A DNA stretch of 8,184 nucleotides from assembly GCA_005792805.1 (NCBI GenBank), contig SXQV01000253.1, positions 1-8,184 on the forward strand, in the 5' to 3' direction. This stretch comes from Methylococcaceae bacterium. Its GTDB lineage: Bacteria; Pseudomonadota; Gammaproteobacteria; Methylococcales; Methylococcaceae. The notes below the pieces were generated by a model. The model ran no database searches. It worked only from the letters and a program-made list of their open reading frames with translations, and was not told the DNA's origin. The position numbers and the translations under genes were made by a program. Shown in pieces: positions 6,592 to 8,184 of this stretch. Positions within the stretch are counted from its first letter, which is position 1. The number at the start of each line of letters is the position of its first letter.

Positions 6592-7365
6592 ATGATCAAG
6601 CCCCTCATCGCCGTCTCGCTCGCTTCGCTGCTGCTCCTGACCGGCTGTGCCGGCAAAAAGAAACCCGCCGCCAGCCAGAAACCGCCCGAGCAAGTCCAGA
6701 CCTCCGCCCAGCCGACCACCGGGACGGCGGCCAGAGTCAGACAACGCATCCTCAAGATCGCCAGTCAGGAATGGGACTATTTCGGACGGCAAACCATCCA
6801 GCTGGATGAGTCCGGTGAAAGCATTCCGCATGTCGGGCATTGGGAAGACGATGGGGACCCATGGTCAACCCGGGTGAACTGGTACTGGCGTGCCGTCAGC
6901 AAACCGGGGCTCGACGGGTTCGATTGCAAGGAACCCTGGTCGGCCGCCTTTATCAGCTGGGTAATGCAGCAAGCCGGCCTCAGCCACAGCCAGTTTCCAG
7001 GGTCGGATGCGCACTGGAATTACATTCACTACTTCGTCGACGGCGCACGTGACGCCAGCACGGCGTTTGTCAGCCACCCCATCCGGGAATACTCACCCAA
7101 ACCGGGCGATCTGATCTGCGCCACCCGTGGTACTCATGGCTTCATTCCTGTCTACGGCGAGGATCCTGCCGCCGTTTTGCGGGGTCATGCAAAACTGCAC
7201 TGCGACATCGTTGTGGACAAACGGGGCAACAGTCTGGCCACCATCGGCGGCAATGTCCGCAATTCTGTCTCCAGAACCCAACTGGCCCTGGGTCCGAATG
7301 GCTTGCTTAAACCCAGCGAACAGCGGCCCTGGTTCGTGGTGCTGGAGAATCGGCTGGGCCCGTAA
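6592..7365 (+). CDS. DUF2272-family lipoprotein, NlpC/CHAP-like
   Basis: A 257-residue predicted lipoprotein. Residues 1-18 form a lipoprotein signal with LTG before the acylated Cys19, and a Lys/Pro/Gln-rich linker runs to about residue 46. The domain from about 48 to 255 matches what I recall of DUF2272: EPWSAAFISWVMQQAG (114-129), PGDLI (171-175), HCDIVV (203-208) and GGN (219-221). This layout resembles NlpC/P60 and CHAP peptidases, where a nucleophilic Cys starts the helix, a His starts a strand and a polar residue follows. Here Ser117 stands at the Cys position, His203 and Asn221 at the others, and Cys112 lies five residues upstream. The start codon follows the previous stop by 6 nt with no Shine-Dalgarno sequence, suggesting translational coupling. 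Envelope location is expected; activity is unknown. Confidence 0.87.
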   Translation: MIKPLIAVSLASLLLLTGCAGKKKPAASQKPPEQVQTSAQPTTGTAARVRQRILKIASQEWDYFGRQTIQLDESGESIPHVGHWEDDGDPWSTRVNWYWRAVSKPGLDGFDCKEPWSAAFISWVMQQAGLSHSQFPGSDAHWNYIHYFVDGARDASTAFVSHPIREYSPKPGDLICATRGTHGFIPVYGEDPAAVLRGHAKLHCDIVVDKRGNSLATIGGNVRNSVSRTQLALGPNGLLKPSEQRPWFVVLENRLGP

Positions 7366-7389
7366 GAGGCAAGGTTTTTTTTGCAAACG

Positions 7390-7445
7390 GGACTGTGTTC
7401 AGTCCGTGCAGGATCCGTTCGTCCTGCCGAGAGTCACTGCTGACT
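7390..7445. terminator. Three consecutive hairpins between the DUF2272 gene and ffh
   Basis: Three perfect inverted repeats follow one another: GGACTG-TGTT-CAGTCC (7390-7405), GCAGGA-N8-TCCTGC (7408-7427) and AGTCA-CTGC-TGACT (7432-7445). They lie between two convergent genes. No T-run follows any of them on either strand; an 8-T run at 7375-7382 lies on the wrong side for the plus-strand gene. A role in transcript 3'-end formation from both directions is plausible, and classic intrinsic termination is not supported. Confidence 0.4.
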
Positions 7446-7488
7446 GCCGGGCAGGCGGCGGGCCGCGCCAGTGAGGATTTTTCGGCTC

Positions 7489-8184
7489 CTAGCCACGGAA
7501 TGTGGGCATGCCGCTGCGCATCATGTTGCCTTTCATGCCACGCATCATGCCGAGCAGGTTGCCCTTCTTGAACTTCTTCATCATTTTCTGCATCTGGTCA
7601 AACTGCTTGAGCATCTTGTTGATGTCCTGAAGGTCCGTGCCCGAGCCTTTGGCGATGCGCTGTTTGCGCGAAGTATTGATGATGTCGGGATCCAGGCGCT
7701 CTTTCCTGGTCATCGAATTGATGATGACGATCTGCTGCATCCATTCGTTATCGGTGATCTTTTCCTTCACATGCTGCGGCACATTACCGGCACCCGGCAG
7801 CTTGTCCATCATGGCGGTCAGACCACCCATGCTTTTGAGCTGCTGCAACTGGTCGTGATAGTCGTTGAGATTGAAGGCCTTGCCCTTCTGCATCTTCTTG
7901 ACCAGCTTTTCGGCTTTGGCCTTGTCGATATTTTTTTCGGCTTCCTCGATCAGACTGAGCATGTCGCCCATACCGAGATTACGTGAGGCAATCCGATCCG
8001 GATGGAACCGCTCCTGCGCGGCGGTCTTTTCACCGACGCCGAGGAACTTGATGGGCTTGCCCGTGATGTGCCTGACGGAAAGCGCCGCCCCACCGCGCGC
8101 ATCGCCATCCGTCTTGGTCAGAATCACGCCGGTCAAAGGCAAGGCGTCACCAAACGCCTTCGCGGTATTGGCGGCATCCTGACC
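7489..8184 (-). CDS. ffh: Signal recognition particle protein Ffh, C-terminal part (runs off right edge)
   Basis: The C-terminal 231 residues of Ffh/SRP54, the GTPase that binds 4.5S RNA and signal sequences of nascent membrane proteins and delivers ribosomes to the receptor FtsY. The frame is open to the window edge, so the start is missing; about half of a typical protein of some 450 residues is present. Visible G-domain motifs are GQDAANTAKAF at the edge, TKTD (8118-8107, the G4 guanine-specificity motif) followed by GDARGGAALS, and KFLGVGEK (G5 region). The methionine-rich M domain follows, with the RNA-binding stretch SMTRKER, DPDIINTSR and RIAKGSG, and a tail of repeated Met pairs (MMKKF, GMMRGMKGNMM) lining the signal-sequence groove. 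The TAG stop at 7491-7489 is at the expected place for the family. Confidence 0.97.
   Translation of the reverse strand, partial: GQDAANTAKAFGDALPLTGVILTKTDGDARGGAALSVRHITGKPIKFLGVGEKTAAQERFHPDRIASRNLGMGDMLSLIEEAEKNIDKAKAEKLVKKMQKGKAFNLNDYHDQLQQLKSMGGLTAMMDKLPGAGNVPQHVKEKITDNEWMQQIVIINSMTRKERLDPDIINTSRKQRIAKGSGTDLQDINKMLKQFDQMQKMMKKFKKGNLLGMMRGMKGNMMRSGMPTFRG

Noticed and set aside
6271..6840. Open 189-codon frame on the minus strand across the junction of the envelope operon
   Set aside because: It overlaps two well-supported plus-strand genes and shows no family features.
7369..7384. T-run of eight just after the DUF2272 stop codon as its terminator
   Set aside because: The sequence before the T-run forms only a 3-bp stem at best, so the stem half of an intrinsic terminator is missing.
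7471..7986. Open 171-codon frame on the plus strand antisense to ffh
   Set aside because: It lies wholly within the unmistakable ffh coding region on the other strand; its His/Leu-rich translation is an artefact of that.

Overview
The window reads as chromosomal DNA of a GC-rich Gram-negative bacterium. Ffh, the beta-carbonic anhydrase and the two lipobox proteins all look gammaproteobacterial, but nothing here fixes a genus. There are no mobile elements, CRISPR arrays, tRNAs or rRNAs, and no gene-free stretch exceeds 300 bases.

Left part (1-2067). The 5' part of an unrecognised conserved-looking gene runs off the left edge on the minus strand. Upstream of it, on the same strand, is a Nudix hydrolase with an N-terminal zinc ribbon. 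Divergent from the Nudix gene is a full-length beta-carbonic anhydrase (can) with a recognisable sigma70 promoter that carries two inverted repeats.

Middle (2068-4797). A DUF4410-type lipoprotein gene follows on the plus strand, with its own likely promoter and a structured leader. It faces a minus-strand SulP anion transporter with a STAS domain, and two hairpins lie between the two stop codons. A carbonic anhydrase beside this kind of SulP protein suggests bicarbonate uptake and CO2/HCO3- interconversion. A 16-bp dyad, (A/C)GGTT-N6-AACC(T/G), overlaps the -35 of can. It recurs in the 260-bp region upstream of sulP as one good copy and one weaker copy, 32 bp apart. This points to a shared regulator of the pair and is the most interesting regulatory signal in the window.

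Right part (4798-8184). Divergent from sulP is a tight two-gene operon with a 6-nt gap. Its first gene encodes a 595-aa exported protein with a probable transglutaminase/papain-like Cys-His-Asp core. Its second encodes a 257-aa DUF2272 lipoprotein with an NlpC/CHAP-like layout and Ser at the usual Cys position. These look like a paired envelope system of unknown function. The operon converges on the C-terminal half of ffh (signal recognition particle protein), which runs off the right edge. A string of three hairpins separates them.

All functions are inferred from sequence motifs and memory of the families; no database search was run.
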